Positions 18,964 to 31,976 of a DNA stretch of 64,000 bases are shown here, piece after piece. The position numbers and the translations under genes are program-made. Within the stretch, counting starts at the first letter, position 1. Each line of letters opens with the position of its first letter. The stretch comes from Helicobacter cetorum MIT 00-7128. GTDB lineage: Bacteria > Campylobacterota > Campylobacteria > Campylobacterales > Helicobacteraceae. The notes under the pieces are model-generated. The model searched no databases. It was not told where the DNA came from and was given only the letters and a program-made list of their open reading frames with translations. The stretch covers positions 744,001 through 808,000 of the forward strand of contig NC_017737.1 in NCBI RefSeq assembly GCF_000259255.1. Direction: 5' to 3'.

Positions 18964-18988
18964 AATTGATAATCATTGCTAATATAGT
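18964..18988 (+). promoter_or_regulatory. Candidate Fur-box and -10 upstream of the Hof-like gene
   Basis: TTGATAATCATTGC at about 18966-18979 resembles the classical Fur box core GATAATCATT. A TATAGT follows at 18983-18988. A start from this -10 would give a leader of about 120 bases to the ATG at 19113. Both assignments are by eye. Confidence 0.4.
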
Positions 18989-19112
18989 CTAAAATAAGGG
19001 ATTTTTTAAGGTTTCAGCACGATTAAATTTAACTTTTATTACAATATATTAATTTTAACTTTTGAGATAGCAAAAACTATCTTAACTTGCTAAACAGAGA
19101 CTAATATTATAA

Positions 19113-20354
19113 ATGAAATACAATAAAATGCGTTATTTGCTAGTGCTTTTTGGGTTTTCTTTGTTTTTTTTGCCTTTGAGGGCTTTAGATATTAAAGTGA
19201 GTCCTTTTGGTCATTTAGGGCTTTTGTATAATCAAGGGGCACAGAAAAATCCCCATAGTTATGTGGGTGTTTTGGCACGACTTGGAGTGGATTTTACTTT
19301 AAGTAATACTTGGTCATTTGGGATTGGAGTGATTGGGGCTTGGAATGCCTATAACAGACAGCGCCTAGCTAATGTCTATATTAGCTTGGGTAATTTTTTT
19401 GGCAATACTCACAATGTGCAACCTTATCTAAGCGCAGGAGATTTATCAGATATTTATGCCAAGTATTTTTCTAAGCGCTTAAAAGTGGCTTTAGGGCGCT
19501 ATAACACGGATTTTGTAGATTTTGATTGGATTGGGGGCAATATTCAAGGGGCATCTGTTACTATAGAGCAAAATTCAATGCGTTATTTTGGTATTTTTAT
19601 GGATAGTATGCTTTATAATGGGCATCAAGTTAATAAAGAGCAGGGAAATCGTATTGCTACTAGCTTAAATACTCTAGCCTCCTATGACCCCGTTTCTAAA
19701 AGCTTATATGTAGGTGGCGAAGTCTTTGCTGTAGGAACAGAGTATCAAAAAAGGGGGCTTAAAGCAACTTCTTTTGTTTTAGTGGATACTCGTTTGCCTG
19801 TGCTTTCAAAAACGCCTTTAGTGCAGGTGGGAGGAAAAATTGAATACAACACTTCTATAGCCAAGCATTTTACTTCACATACTCTTATACAAGGCATGTA
19901 TCAATATGGCAATACTGATATAGCTACAAGTGCTAGAAATGCCGGATTATTTATGATAGACCAAACTTTTAAATATAAGATTTTTAATTTTGGAGTGGGT
20001 TTTTATATTGTTCCAGCACAAAATAATAAAGGCTATTTATGGACTTTTAGCGATAGAACCAAGTTCTATGGGCGTGGGATTAATGCCCCTAGCGTGCCAG
20101 CCATTTATTTTGCTAATTCTACGATTTCTGGCTATGTGTTTGGAGGCTTAAAGACCAAAAAAGTTCGTATAGATGCTATGGTGGCTTTTGGTGATTATCA
20201 AGAATATTCTTTAATGAGTAGTTATAAAATTTGGGAGTATCGTAGTCTTGCCTTTGATATGGGTGGGGGGTATGTGTATGCTTATAACTCTAAAGCGACA
20301 CGAAAAGAGATTGGAAGTAGTTCATTTGTCTTTTTTGGAAAATTTTCGTTTTAA
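19113..20354 (+). CDS. Hof-like outer membrane protein
   Basis: A 413-residue protein with a signal peptide (about 1-25, ending near PLRALD) and a beta-barrel-like mature part rich in Tyr, Phe and Gly that ends in SFVFFGKFSF with the terminal Phe needed for BAM insertion. The segments KVALGRYNTDFVDFDWIGGN and LAFDMGGGYVYAYN resemble Helicobacter Hof-family proteins. A start at the second ATG (19128) is possible. It is divergent from cbpA. A Fur-box-like site upstream hints at iron control. Its transported substrate, if any, is unknown. Confidence 0.75.
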   Translation: MKYNKMRYLLVLFGFSLFFLPLRALDIKVSPFGHLGLLYNQGAQKNPHSYVGVLARLGVDFTLSNTWSFGIGVIGAWNAYNRQRLANVYISLGNFFGNTHNVQPYLSAGDLSDIYAKYFSKRLKVALGRYNTDFVDFDWIGGNIQGASVTIEQNSMRYFGIFMDSMLYNGHQVNKEQGNRIATSLNTLASYDPVSKSLYVGGEVFAVGTEYQKRGLKATSFVLVDTRLPVLSKTPLVQVGGKIEYNTSIAKHFTSHTLIQGMYQYGNTDIATSARNAGLFMIDQTFKYKIFNFGVGFYIVPAQNNKGYLWTFSDRTKFYGRGINAPSVPAIYFANSTISGYVFGGLKTKKVRIDAMVAFGDYQEYSLMSSYKIWEYRSLAFDMGGGYVYAYNSKATRKEIGSSSFVFFGKFSF

Positions 20355-20359
20355 GGCGA

Positions 20360-21244
20360 TTAAGAAAGCGATGGTTTTGGTTTTTTGGTTTTATTGAAAG
20401 GAATTTTTTTAGGGCATTTAAATTCAGGTTCCCATAGCTTAATCACGCCATGTTGAATCATTTGGTGCATATTGACTAAACGCATGTTTAAAAGCGCTTT
20501 TTCCTTAGCCTCTTCATCGCTTAATTTTTCTTTGTTTTTAAAGGCTTGAATGGTTTGTTCCCACAACTCTGGCTCTTTAGCTTGGTCATTTAGGAAATCT
20601 TTATAATTGATTTCTCCAATTCCTCTAACCCCACGAATATTATCCCCCTTATCCCCCACAACACATTGATAATAGGCAAAAAAGCAAGCCTCTTTTTTAC
20701 TGACATTAAAAAAGGTCTCTGTTTTTAAGTTAAAGTGAGAACCACCATTAGAATAAAGCACATCTTTATCCATACTAGCAATAACATAATGGTTAGGATT
20801 TCTTTTTTTATAATAAGAAATCATATCATCTGCCTCATATTCAAAGCAATGTTCGCCTTGGATTTTAGCCCCTTTTTTTAGAGGGTATTTTTCAATCAAA
20901 GCAATTTTAAGCGCTTTTAGAAGGGCTCTAAACTCATCATCAAATTTGCGTCGTTTTTTCTTATAATAATCACAGAGTTGGTAGCGAAAACTCTCTCTGC
21001 CTCTAGTAATAAAAAAAAGGGTTTTAGAGCAGTTAGTTTTACGCATAATAGAAAGGATTTGGGTGGTAAGAAACACAATGCCCACTTCTTCTAAACTGCT
21101 AGAGGCAAATTTTTTAGGCAAACTTTTTTTGGAGAGTAAGCGCCTTACAATATTAGGAATGACACAATCAATATCCAAAAGCAAAGTTTTAGGTTGGCTT
21201 TGTTTAGGGCATTTTTTTTTGCGTAGTGCTTGTTTGATAGTCAA
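20360..21244 (-). CDS. 5'-3' exonuclease / flap nuclease-like protein (HP1022-like)
   Basis: A 294-residue protein like the stand-alone 5'-3' exonuclease domains (polymerase I N domain, Xni/ExoIX). Acidic metal ligands appear in LLLDIDCVIP near 22-31 and in EADDMISYY and ASMDKDVLYS (about 132-162). The helix-hairpin-helix is marked by GDKGDNIRGVRGIGEINYKDFL near 197-218. The N- and C-termini are very basic. It would trim flaps or RNA primers during replication and repair. H. pylori polymerase I lacks this activity in its own chain, so this protein may supply it in trans; that is an inference. Confidence 0.82.
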   Translation of the reverse strand: MTIKQALRKKKCPKQSQPKTLLLDIDCVIPNIVRRLLSKKSLPKKFASSSLEEVGIVFLTTQILSIMRKTNCSKTLFFITRGRESFRYQLCDYYKKKRRKFDDEFRALLKALKIALIEKYPLKKGAKIQGEHCFEYEADDMISYYKKRNPNHYVIASMDKDVLYSNGGSHFNLKTETFFNVSKKEACFFAYYQCVVGDKGDNIRGVRGIGEINYKDFLNDQAKEPELWEQTIQAFKNKEKLSDEEAKEKALLNMRLVNMHQMIQHGVIKLWEPEFKCPKKIPFNKTKKPKPSLS

Positions 21245-21370
21245 TCCTTAAGATAAATTTTAAAATTATTAATGTAAAGAGCGATTAGTATTATAACAAG
21301 TTATTTCAATTCTTTGTTGTTTTTAAGAAACTTGTTAGGGGGTAATTTACCCCTAAGCCTTTAAAGGATT

Positions 21371-22270
21371 TTATTTGCGAGGCAAGTTGTATTTACGGCG
21401 TTTTTCCCAAAGGCTTTTACGGCTAATGCCAAGCTTATTGGCAAGCTCAGTGTCTGTGCAAGTAGAAGAGAAGTGTCTAATGGCCTCTTTTTCATATTCT
21501 TGGAGCGAGAGAAATTGTGAGGCATTAAAGAGGGCTAATGGCTTGTTTTCGCCCTCTATGTTGACAATTTGAGGGAAATCCAAAGGCTCTTTATGAGTAT
21601 AGGACAACACAATAGGGCAAGAGAGGGCAAGCTCTAAAAGCTTTAATTGTTCATCTTTTTTAAGCTCTTCTAAATGGGTGATGTAATAGGGGCGGTCAAA
21701 CTTTTCTTTATTTTTATACAATTCTTTGGGAGTAGCATTTTTTAAAGAAAAGAATGCAAATTCTATGTGTTTTGTCTTAGCGTATTGTAATAGGTAGGCA
21801 TCAGCGAGATTTTGCGAAGTGGCGTGAATTAAAAAGGGCAATTTATAAGGGAAATGCTCTGGCAAAGGTAGTTCGGCATGGATAAAATCTAAGTAACTTT
21901 CATAAAAACCAATGCGTGCAGTCATTTCTTGGTAGGCTTTATGGTATTGGATTTTGCGTAAGAGTTCGTCCATTTTAAAAGGTTTTAAAATGTAGTCTCT
22001 CGCACCTGCTTGAATAGGCTTGCTGACGCCATCTTCATTCACATGTGAAGCCATCATGATGATAATTTGCTTAGAATTGTAGCGCACAAAATGTTCGCAA
22101 CGCCCTTGCGTGCATACTTTAGAAGAAACCAAAATCACATCATAAAGTTCTTTGTTTTCTTGAGAAATACTAGAGATAATCTCGCAAGCATGCCCAAAAT
22201 CATGTAAATTATGACAAATACTCCTAGCTAGGGCTAAGTCATCTTCAATAATTAAAATTTTCATTGACAA
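21371..22270 (-). CDS. HP1021 orphan response regulator
   Basis: A 299-residue regulator. The receiver-like domain (about 1-120) keeps Lys in ILKPFKM but has Ser in place of the phosphoacceptor Asp (VILVSSK, near 49). A central domain follows, and a Fis-like helix-turn-helix lies at the C terminus (DTELANKLGISRKSLWEKRRKY). Six cysteines are present (two near 19-29, two near 53-58, two in the C-terminal half), as in H. pylori HP1021. That protein is a redox-sensing regulator that also controls initiation at oriC. No partner kinase is nearby. Confidence 0.93.
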   Translation of the reverse strand: MSMKILIIEDDLALARSICHNLHDFGHACEIISSISQENKELYDVILVSSKVCTQGRCEHFVRYNSKQIIIMMASHVNEDGVSKPIQAGARDYILKPFKMDELLRKIQYHKAYQEMTARIGFYESYLDFIHAELPLPEHFPYKLPFLIHATSQNLADAYLLQYAKTKHIEFAFFSLKNATPKELYKNKEKFDRPYYITHLEELKKDEQLKLLELALSCPIVLSYTHKEPLDFPQIVNIEGENKPLALFNASQFLSLQEYEKEAIRHFSSTCTDTELANKLGISRKSLWEKRRKYNLPRK

Positions 22271-22275
22271 TTCCT

Positions 22276-23535
<1,260 letters not shown>

Positions 23536-23600
23536 TCATCTTAAGTGAATGCTTTAAAAAGGCGTTTTGAGCGCTGTTTTTTCGCATAGCTTTCACCAAA

Positions 23601-25031
23601 CTATTTAACCACAATCGTGCGATAGCCTTGATTTAAATCAAAAATTAAGAAACGCTTGGGCTTGCCTTTGTATTTGTCTAAGGCGTGGTTGAAATTGCCA
23701 ACATTTTTAATTTCTACATCTTCAATTCTAGTGATAATATTGCCTTGTCTAAAGCCCGCTTGTTCAGCGGGAGAGTTTTCTTGCACTTGGCTAATAATCA
23801 CCCCTTGAATTTCATCAGGTAAGCGCATAGATTTTCTTGTTTTTGGGGTTAAATCTTCTATCTTAAGCCCACTTACTTGCCCTTGGGTGCTACCTTGAGT
23901 TGAGGTGGTTTCTTTTTTATTGGGATTTTTTCTTTCAGCTAGAATGAGAGTAAAGAAACGCTCTTTTTTGTCCCTAATGACTTTTAAAGTAACCTTTTGA
24001 TTGGGCAACATAGAGCCGATAAGATTTTTTAACTCGTTGGAATTTTTGACTTTCTTACCATTAACTTCTGTAATTAAATCCCATACTAAAAGCCCCGCTT
24101 TTTTAGCTGGAGAGTCCTTTTCTACACTAATGACGACTGCTCCCTCTTTGCCATCATAAGAACTTTGCAAATCATTATTAGCATCTTGTAAGCCAACACC
24201 TAAATATCCTCGCTCAATCTTACCGGTTTTAATAAGTTGGCTTACAATATTTTTTACCATATTAGAGGGGATAGCAAAGCCTATGCCGTGATTGCCTCCA
24301 GTTTTTGAAATAATGGCAGTATTAATCCCAATCAAACCGCCACGACTATCTATCAATGCGCCTCCAGAATTTCCCGGATTGATAGAGGCATCAGTTTGAA
24401 TATAGTTCTCATAGTTATTGAGATTGATGCCGCTTTTATTAAGCGCTGAGACAATGCCTTGAGTAACGGTCTCACCCACACCAAAAGGATTACCAATAGC
24501 AAAAACTAAATCGCCCACTAAAGTGTCATTAGAATCAGAGAATTTGATTGTAGGTAAATTATCTTTGTTAATACGAATAACTGCTAAATCACTATCTGCA
24601 TCAGTGCCTACGAGTGAGGCAGAATACTCTTTAGTGCTACCGGGTATTGTAACAGTGATTTTATCTGCCTCATTGATAACATGGTTGTTGGTTACAATGT
24701 AGCCATCTTTAGAAATAATTACTCCACTTCCTAAAGCCCTTTCTATTCTATCTTTAGGCACTGCACCTCCCAAATCCCCAAAGAATTGTTGAAAGAATGG
24801 GTCGCTAAACATGCCACCACCCATAAAGCTATTTTTAATTTTCTTTTCAGTAGAGATATTTACAACCGCCTTAATAGAATCCTTAATAGAGTCATGGTAG
24901 GAATAAATCGTATCATCTTTAGAGGGGATACTCACACGCTCTTTGATTTTTGGCATATCTTGAATCTCAATATTATTGGCATTCAAGTTTAAAGCTAAGA
25001 CTAGCGAGATAAAAAGGGTCTTTTTCATCAT
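23601..25031 (-). CDS. htrA: Serine protease/chaperone HtrA
   Basis: A 476-residue DegP-type protease with a signal peptide (about 1-18). The catalytic triad is His117 (TNNHVIN), Asp148 (DSDLAVI) and Ser222 (GNSGGA). Two PDZ domains follow (about 270-365 and 385-470), separated by a Thr/Ser/Gln-rich linker. In H. pylori HtrA acts in the periplasm and is also secreted, cleaving E-cadherin. The chain begins with two Met; use of the second gives the H. pylori numbering (116/147/221). Confidence 0.96.
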   Translation of the reverse strand: MMKKTLFISLVLALNLNANNIEIQDMPKIKERVSIPSKDDTIYSYHDSIKDSIKAVVNISTEKKIKNSFMGGGMFSDPFFQQFFGDLGGAVPKDRIERALGSGVIISKDGYIVTNNHVINEADKITVTIPGSTKEYSASLVGTDADSDLAVIRINKDNLPTIKFSDSNDTLVGDLVFAIGNPFGVGETVTQGIVSALNKSGINLNNYENYIQTDASINPGNSGGALIDSRGGLIGINTAIISKTGGNHGIGFAIPSNMVKNIVSQLIKTGKIERGYLGVGLQDANNDLQSSYDGKEGAVVISVEKDSPAKKAGLLVWDLITEVNGKKVKNSNELKNLIGSMLPNQKVTLKVIRDKKERFFTLILAERKNPNKKETTSTQGSTQGQVSGLKIEDLTPKTRKSMRLPDEIQGVIISQVQENSPAEQAGFRQGNIITRIEDVEIKNVGNFNHALDKYKGKPKRFLIFDLNQGYRTIVVK

Positions 25032-25083
25032 AGGTATTTTCCTTTGGTTCTAATACTAGATTTCAAAATTAAAATCAAAGAGA

Positions 25084-26532
25084 TTATATCAAATCTCTTT
25101 GATTTTTCTTGTTTTGCTTGGTTTTTTGTGTGAAATGGTAGCCAATATAACAAATTACAGCAAAAATAAGGGTTAAAATCATTCCAATGCGTTGTTCTTT
25201 ATCCATAGCTGAACCAATCACTCCAATAATACAACCTGTAATCCCAACAAATTGTAAAAAGGGTAAAAAGGGTGCTTTATAAGGTAAGTCATCTAAGGAA
25301 TGCCCTGCTTTTAGATATTGCCTACGGAAAGCATATTGTGAGACAGATACGCTTACCCATACAATAATCACCGTGAAACTAATCACATTGATAAACGCCT
25401 CTACAATGCTTTCTTTAGCATAAACTTGAGTTAAAAGCCCTATGAGCGAAAAGAAAATAGAAAAATACATAGCATTTATAGGCGTGCCTTGTTTATTGAG
25501 CTTAGAAAAGAGCTTAAAAAACATATCTTGTTGTGAAAGTCCATAAATCATTCTGCTTGCTCCATAGAGTCCAGAATTTGCAGTAGAAAACATCGCTGTA
25601 ATAATAACCGCATTCATAATATCAGCTACATAAGGAATGCCAATCCCTACAAAAGGCAAGTTTATGCGCTCCAAAACGCTTACAAAAGGGCTTTGTGTGA
25701 TGGTTGAATCATTCATAGGCAAAAAGACTGAAATCACAAACACTGAGCCTAAAAAGAAAAAGACAATACGCCATAAGGTTGCTTTAATCGCTTTTGGCAT
25801 AACTTCACTAGCGTTTTTGGTCTCTCCTACAGCAACACCTATGACTTCTGTGCCTGTAAAAGCAAAGATAACAGCAAGCATAGCACTAAATACGGCCGTG
25901 CTTCCATTAGGGAAAAATCCCTTATCCCCAAAATAAAAATTATTAAAAATAGAGCTAAAACCATTTAAATAAATTTGATAGATAATTCCAATCACACCAA
26001 TACTAATAAAAGCCACAACAGCAATAACTTTAATAAGACTAAAAACAAATTCGCCTTCAGCAAAAATTTTAACTGAAAAGAAATTTAATAAAAACACTAA
26101 AAGAATGCAAATGATAACCCAATAATGAATAGGAATAGTAGGAAACCAGCGTTGCATAAGCATGCCTATTGCGATATACTCTAGCGCAACCGTAATGACC
26201 CAACCAAGCCAATACATCCAAAAGACCATATAGCCTGTGCTTGGACCTATAAATTTTGCTGCATAGTCGCCAAAACTTCCTGTGGTAGGATAAAAGCTTG
26301 CTAACTCGCCTAAAGAAAGCATGATGCAATAAACCACAAGCCCCCCAAAGCAATAGGCAATCAAAGTCCCTAAAGGACCTGCACTAGCAATATTGCCCCC
26401 TGTGCCTACAAAAAGCCCTGTGCCAATTGCTCCTCCAAAAGCAATCATTAAGAGATGGCGCATTTTCATGTCTCTTTTTAGTTTGCCTTGATTTTGTGTA
26501 GTAGACTGAGCTATGACTTCTTCTTTTTCCAT
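25084..26532 (-). CDS. APC-family amino-acid permease (RocE/LysP-like)
   Basis: A 482-residue permease with about twelve membrane helices. The family signature at helix 1 (MIAFGGAIGTGLFVGTG, about 30-46) includes the substrate-binding glycine motif. The AAT subfamily's EFASFYPTTG-like segment appears as ELASFYPTTGSFGDYAAKF (about 96-114). It probably imports basic or other amino acids by proton symport. H. pylori HP1017 is annotated RocE, but specificity cannot be read here. An AGGAGGTG site gives an excellent ribosome binding site before the start. Confidence 0.88.
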   Translation of the reverse strand: MEKEEVIAQSTTQNQGKLKRDMKMRHLLMIAFGGAIGTGLFVGTGGNIASAGPLGTLIAYCFGGLVVYCIMLSLGELASFYPTTGSFGDYAAKFIGPSTGYMVFWMYWLGWVITVALEYIAIGMLMQRWFPTIPIHYWVIICILLVFLLNFFSVKIFAEGEFVFSLIKVIAVVAFISIGVIGIIYQIYLNGFSSIFNNFYFGDKGFFPNGSTAVFSAMLAVIFAFTGTEVIGVAVGETKNASEVMPKAIKATLWRIVFFFLGSVFVISVFLPMNDSTITQSPFVSVLERINLPFVGIGIPYVADIMNAVIITAMFSTANSGLYGASRMIYGLSQQDMFFKLFSKLNKQGTPINAMYFSIFFSLIGLLTQVYAKESIVEAFINVISFTVIIVWVSVSVSQYAFRRQYLKAGHSLDDLPYKAPFLPFLQFVGITGCIIGVIGSAMDKEQRIGMILTLIFAVICYIGYHFTQKTKQNKKNQRDLI

Positions 26533-26635
26533 GCGACACCTCCTAAATAAAAAATAAAAAAGAGATTATAACAAAATCCTAAACTATAACTAAAATGAGT
26601 GAAAAAATTAAGAAAAATTAAAGCAAGCTAAGATA

Positions 26636-27184
26636 TTAGCTTTTATAATACTTGATAGCGTAGTCTAAGCCTGAATATAGAGTTGCAAAAACAGCAACAG
26701 CAACCAAGATATGCGCATAAGTAAAATTAGCCAGTAGGGAGGCAATAGCTAGAACTTGAAATACGGTTTTATACTTGCCTAATTTGCTTACAGGAATATC
26801 CTTTTTTTCATTAGCAGCTAAGACTCTAAGCCCAGAGATGAAAAACTCTCTTCCTAAAATAACAAAAGGAATCCATGCATCCACTTTTCCTAAATGCACC
26901 AATCCTAAAAAGGCAGAAAGAATGAGCATTTTATCTGCTAAGGGGTCAAAGACTTCCCCAAAGCGTGATTTTGCCTTATAACTTCTAGCAATATAACCAT
27001 CTAATAAGTCCGTAAGGGAGGCGATTAAAAAAACAAATGTAGCGAGCGTGTCGGTTTCTTTAGGGCTTAGACTGCTAAAATAGGTATGTGTATTTAAGAG
27101 CAAAAATAAGAGAAAGAGTGCTAAGAATATGCGTGAAATAGTTAAAAAATTAGGTAAAAGTTTTAAGAGTCTCATTTTAAGCAA
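26636..27184 (-). CDS. pgsA: CDP-diacylglycerol-glycerol-3-phosphate 3-phosphatidyltransferase
   Basis: A 182-residue integral membrane enzyme that makes phosphatidylglycerophosphate, the first step to phosphatidylglycerol and cardiolipin. The CDP-alcohol phosphotransferase motif D-x2-DG-x2-AR-x8-G-x3-D-x3-D is complete, from TDLLDGYIAR to FGEVFDPLADK (about 57-84). About five membrane helices are seen. Its start lies inside the end of the upstream gene (13-base overlap), indicating coupled translation. Confidence 0.94.
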   Translation of the reverse strand: MLKMRLLKLLPNFLTISRIFLALFLLFLLLNTHTYFSSLSPKETDTLATFVFLIASLTDLLDGYIARSYKAKSRFGEVFDPLADKMLILSAFLGLVHLGKVDAWIPFVILGREFFISGLRVLAANEKKDIPVSKLGKYKTVFQVLAIASLLANFTYAHILVAVAVFATLYSGLDYAIKYYKS

Positions 27185-27792
27185 ACTTGTGAAAAATGCA
27201 AAAACGCACGCCCTAATAAAATTAGAGCTACGCTAATTAAAAGCATTGCAACCATTAAAAAAGCTATGCTAAGAGTTTGTCCCATAAGAACACCTATTAG
27301 AGCTAAGAACATAGCAAAGAGGAATAATCTAAAGCCTACAAAAAAATATCTTTCTTTAGTGCAAAGGCTAAGTTCTCTATAGAGTTTATATAAATAGAAA
27401 ATAGAAAAAGCATTCCCCATTAAAGAAAGCGTATTTTTCTGATTAGGGAGCAAGTAGCCTAGTAAAGAACAAAGCGTTAAAGCTACAAAGCTAAAGGTAA
27501 AATATTCAAATAATTGCAAATTGCGACTAAGCTTGGAAAGCTGGTAAAAACCAATTGCCCCCGCTACAAACCCTAAGATACACAATAAAAAAGCCAACAA
27601 GAAAAAATAAATAGATGGATGTTGGCTGATAAATAGGGGAGTAATTTGTGAAGTCTTTAACCCACTTAGTGTGATAAACAAAATGCAAGCGATAATAGCA
27701 CTTAAGGGTGCAAAAAAATAGTAAAGCAAGCATTTCTTGATGAATTGCAACTCTTTACTTTTTTGCAAATGAATGATATTTGTATGATTCAA
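27172..27792 (-). CDS. Polytopic membrane protein of unknown function (HP1015-like)
   Basis: A 206-residue protein with about six hydrophobic helices and short loops. No transport or catalytic motif is seen. It sits between the SDR gene and pgsA, overlapping pgsA by 13 bases, and belongs to the dapA-SDR-pgsA transcription unit. A link to lipid synthesis is suggested only by this context. Confidence 0.7.
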   Translation of the reverse strand: MNHTNIIHLQKSKELQFIKKCLLYYFFAPLSAIIACILFITLSGLKTSQITPLFISQHPSIYFFLLAFLLCILGFVAGAIGFYQLSKLSRNLQLFEYFTFSFVALTLCSLLGYLLPNQKNTLSLMGNAFSIFYLYKLYRELSLCTKERYFFVGFRLFLFAMFLALIGVLMGQTLSIAFLMVAMLLISVALILLGRAFLHFSQVCLK

Positions 27793-27801
27793 GAGAAGTC
27801 T

Positions 27802-28605
27802 TTATTTAAAAGTAGTTCCACCATCTACAACAATGGTTTGTCCTGTAAGCCAAGCGCTCTGTTTTTCATCGCATAAGAAATACGCTGCTCCAGCTAAATC
27901 TTCAGGATTGCCCATGCGTTTTAAAGGAGATTGCTCTTCTACTTTTTCTTTAATTTCTGCATAATCAGGGAATGCCTTTAAGGCATCAGTATCAATGGGT
28001 CCTCCACTAACAGCATTCACTCTAATATTAAATTCACCTAAATCAGTAGCTGCGTATTTAATCATCGTTTCTACAGCATTTTTGGAATTGCCATGCCCAG
28101 CATAATTGGGCATATAAACAAGATTGCCTGTAGAGCTTAAGCTTACAATCGCTCCGCCACCAATTTTTTGCATGCGTTTTGCAGCCTCTTGAGCCCCCAC
28201 AACAAAAGCCAACACCGTTGCAGTATAGATATTATTCAATCCCTTAGGCTTTAAGCGCATAAAAGGAGCAAAGCCCCCTACAACCGAGCGTCCATAAATA
28301 ATGGCATTGGATATAAAAAAGTCTACTCTATCAAAATCCACATCAATTTGTTTGAAAAGCTCCGTGTATTGCTCAGGCTCTAATACATTAAGAGGGTAAG
28401 CCTTTGCTTTAATAGAGTATTTTTGCTCTACTTCTTCTATGATTTTATTAGCCTCTTCAACATTCTTATTGTAAGTAAAAGCAACATTCACGCCATTTTG
28501 GGCAAAACGATATAAAATAGCCTTACCAATACCTCTTGTAGCACCACTAATAACAAGTGTTCTGCCTTTCATATGGTTAGTTTGGTTGTTTGGGGTGTGA
28601 TTCAT
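27802..28605 (-). CDS. Short-chain dehydrogenase/reductase (HdhA/FabL-like)
   Basis: A 267-residue classical SDR. The Rossmann motif TRGIGKA is near 23-29, the catalytic Ser is in VSLSSTGN near 155, and Tyr-x3-Lys appears as YAGHGNSK with a spacing more like enoyl-ACP reductases of the FabL type. The C terminus has the [13 protein letters not shown] segment. H. pylori HP1014 is annotated 7-alpha-hydroxysteroid dehydrogenase, but the active site also fits an enoyl-ACP reductase. It overlaps dapA by four bases. Confidence 0.8.
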   Translation of the reverse strand: MNHTPNNQTNHMKGRTLVISGATRGIGKAILYRFAQNGVNVAFTYNKNVEEANKIIEEVEQKYSIKAKAYPLNVLEPEQYTELFKQIDVDFDRVDFFISNAIIYGRSVVGGFAPFMRLKPKGLNNIYTATVLAFVVGAQEAAKRMQKIGGGAIVSLSSTGNLVYMPNYAGHGNSKNAVETMIKYAATDLGEFNIRVNAVSGGPIDTDALKAFPDYAEIKEKVEEQSPLKRMGNPEDLAGAAYFLCDEKQSAWLTGQTIVVDGGTTFK

Positions 28606-29504
28606 AAGCTGACCTCATATTGTTGTAAAGTTTTTTCTAAGATTTGCAAACTCTCTTTGCTTGGAGAGACTAAAGGGAGTCTATAGCTAGGAGTTTTAAT
28701 GAGTCCTGCTAAATACATAGCAGATTTAATGGGAATGGGATTGGTTTCTATAAAAAGCGCTTGGTGTAAATCAAAAAGCTTGTTTTGAATTTCTAAAGCC
28801 TCTTGGTATTGCTTGTTTAGGGCATAAGATACCATTTTTGAGATTAAGTCTGGCATTAGATTTCCGGTTACTGAAATTACACCGCTACCACCTGAAAATA
28901 TAATGGAATGATTGAGCAAATCTTCACCACTAAAAATTTGAAAATCCTTTTCATAGTGGTAGATTTCTACTATTCTTTTTAATGAACCAGATGCCTCTTT
29001 AATAGCTTTGATGTTAGGAACTTCTCTATAGAGTTTTAGGGCAGTTGCTACTTCAATGGATACGCCCGTGCGACTTGGCACATCATAGAGCATAATAGGA
29101 ATTTCAATAGATTGTGCGATAGCTTTATAATGCTCAAATAGTCCTTTTTGGGTGGGGCGATTATAATAAGGGCTTACGCATAAAATCGCATCTGCGCCTA
29201 TTTTTTGAGCAAACTTTGCTAAGGTTAGAGATTCGCTAGTGGCATTACTGCCTACTCCAGCTAAGACTTTCATGCGTGAGTTTGTGGGCGTGGGGTTATT
29301 TTTACAAGTTTCTACAGCAATCTCAATACAACGCATATGTTCTTTATGGCTTAGGGTAGCGGATTCTCCGGTTGTGCCTACAGGAACGCATGCATCCATG
29401 CCATACTTTATTTGGCGTTTAATGAGCGCCTCATAGGCTACTTCATCAACACTTAAATCTTCTTTAAAAGGGGTAATGAGTGCACTAGATGAACTAAACT
29501 GCAT
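28602..29504 (-). CDS. dapA: 4-hydroxy-tetrahydrodipicolinate synthase
   Basis: A 300-residue TIM-barrel aldolase of the lysine/diaminopimelate pathway that condenses pyruvate with aspartate semialdehyde. Motifs are [14 protein letters not shown] near 43-56, [13 protein letters not shown] near 110, YDVPSRTG with the proton-relay Tyr near 139-146, and the Schiff-base Lys in AIKEASG near 167. It supplies DAP for peptidoglycan. It is read directly behind the M16 peptidase gene (11-base gap). Confidence 0.96.
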   Translation of the reverse strand: MQFSSSSALITPFKEDLSVDEVAYEALIKRQIKYGMDACVPVGTTGESATLSHKEHMRCIEIAVETCKNNPTPTNSRMKVLAGVGSNATSESLTLAKFAQKIGADAILCVSPYYNRPTQKGLFEHYKAIAQSIEIPIMLYDVPSRTGVSIEVATALKLYREVPNIKAIKEASGSLKRIVEIYHYEKDFQIFSGEDLLNHSIIFSGGSGVISVTGNLMPDLISKMVSYALNKQYQEALEIQNKLFDLHQALFIETNPIPIKSAMYLAGLIKTPSYRLPLVSPSKESLQILEKTLQQYEVSL

Positions 29505-29515
29505 AAAAACTCTCT

Positions 29516-31950
<2,435 letters not shown>

Positions 31951-31976
31951 CTAATTTTATTACAAAACCCTCTAAA

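Noticed and set aside
26069-26353. 94-codon minus-strand frame inside the amino-acid permease gene
   Set aside because: It overlaps the conserved permease helices in another frame and has no recognised domain.
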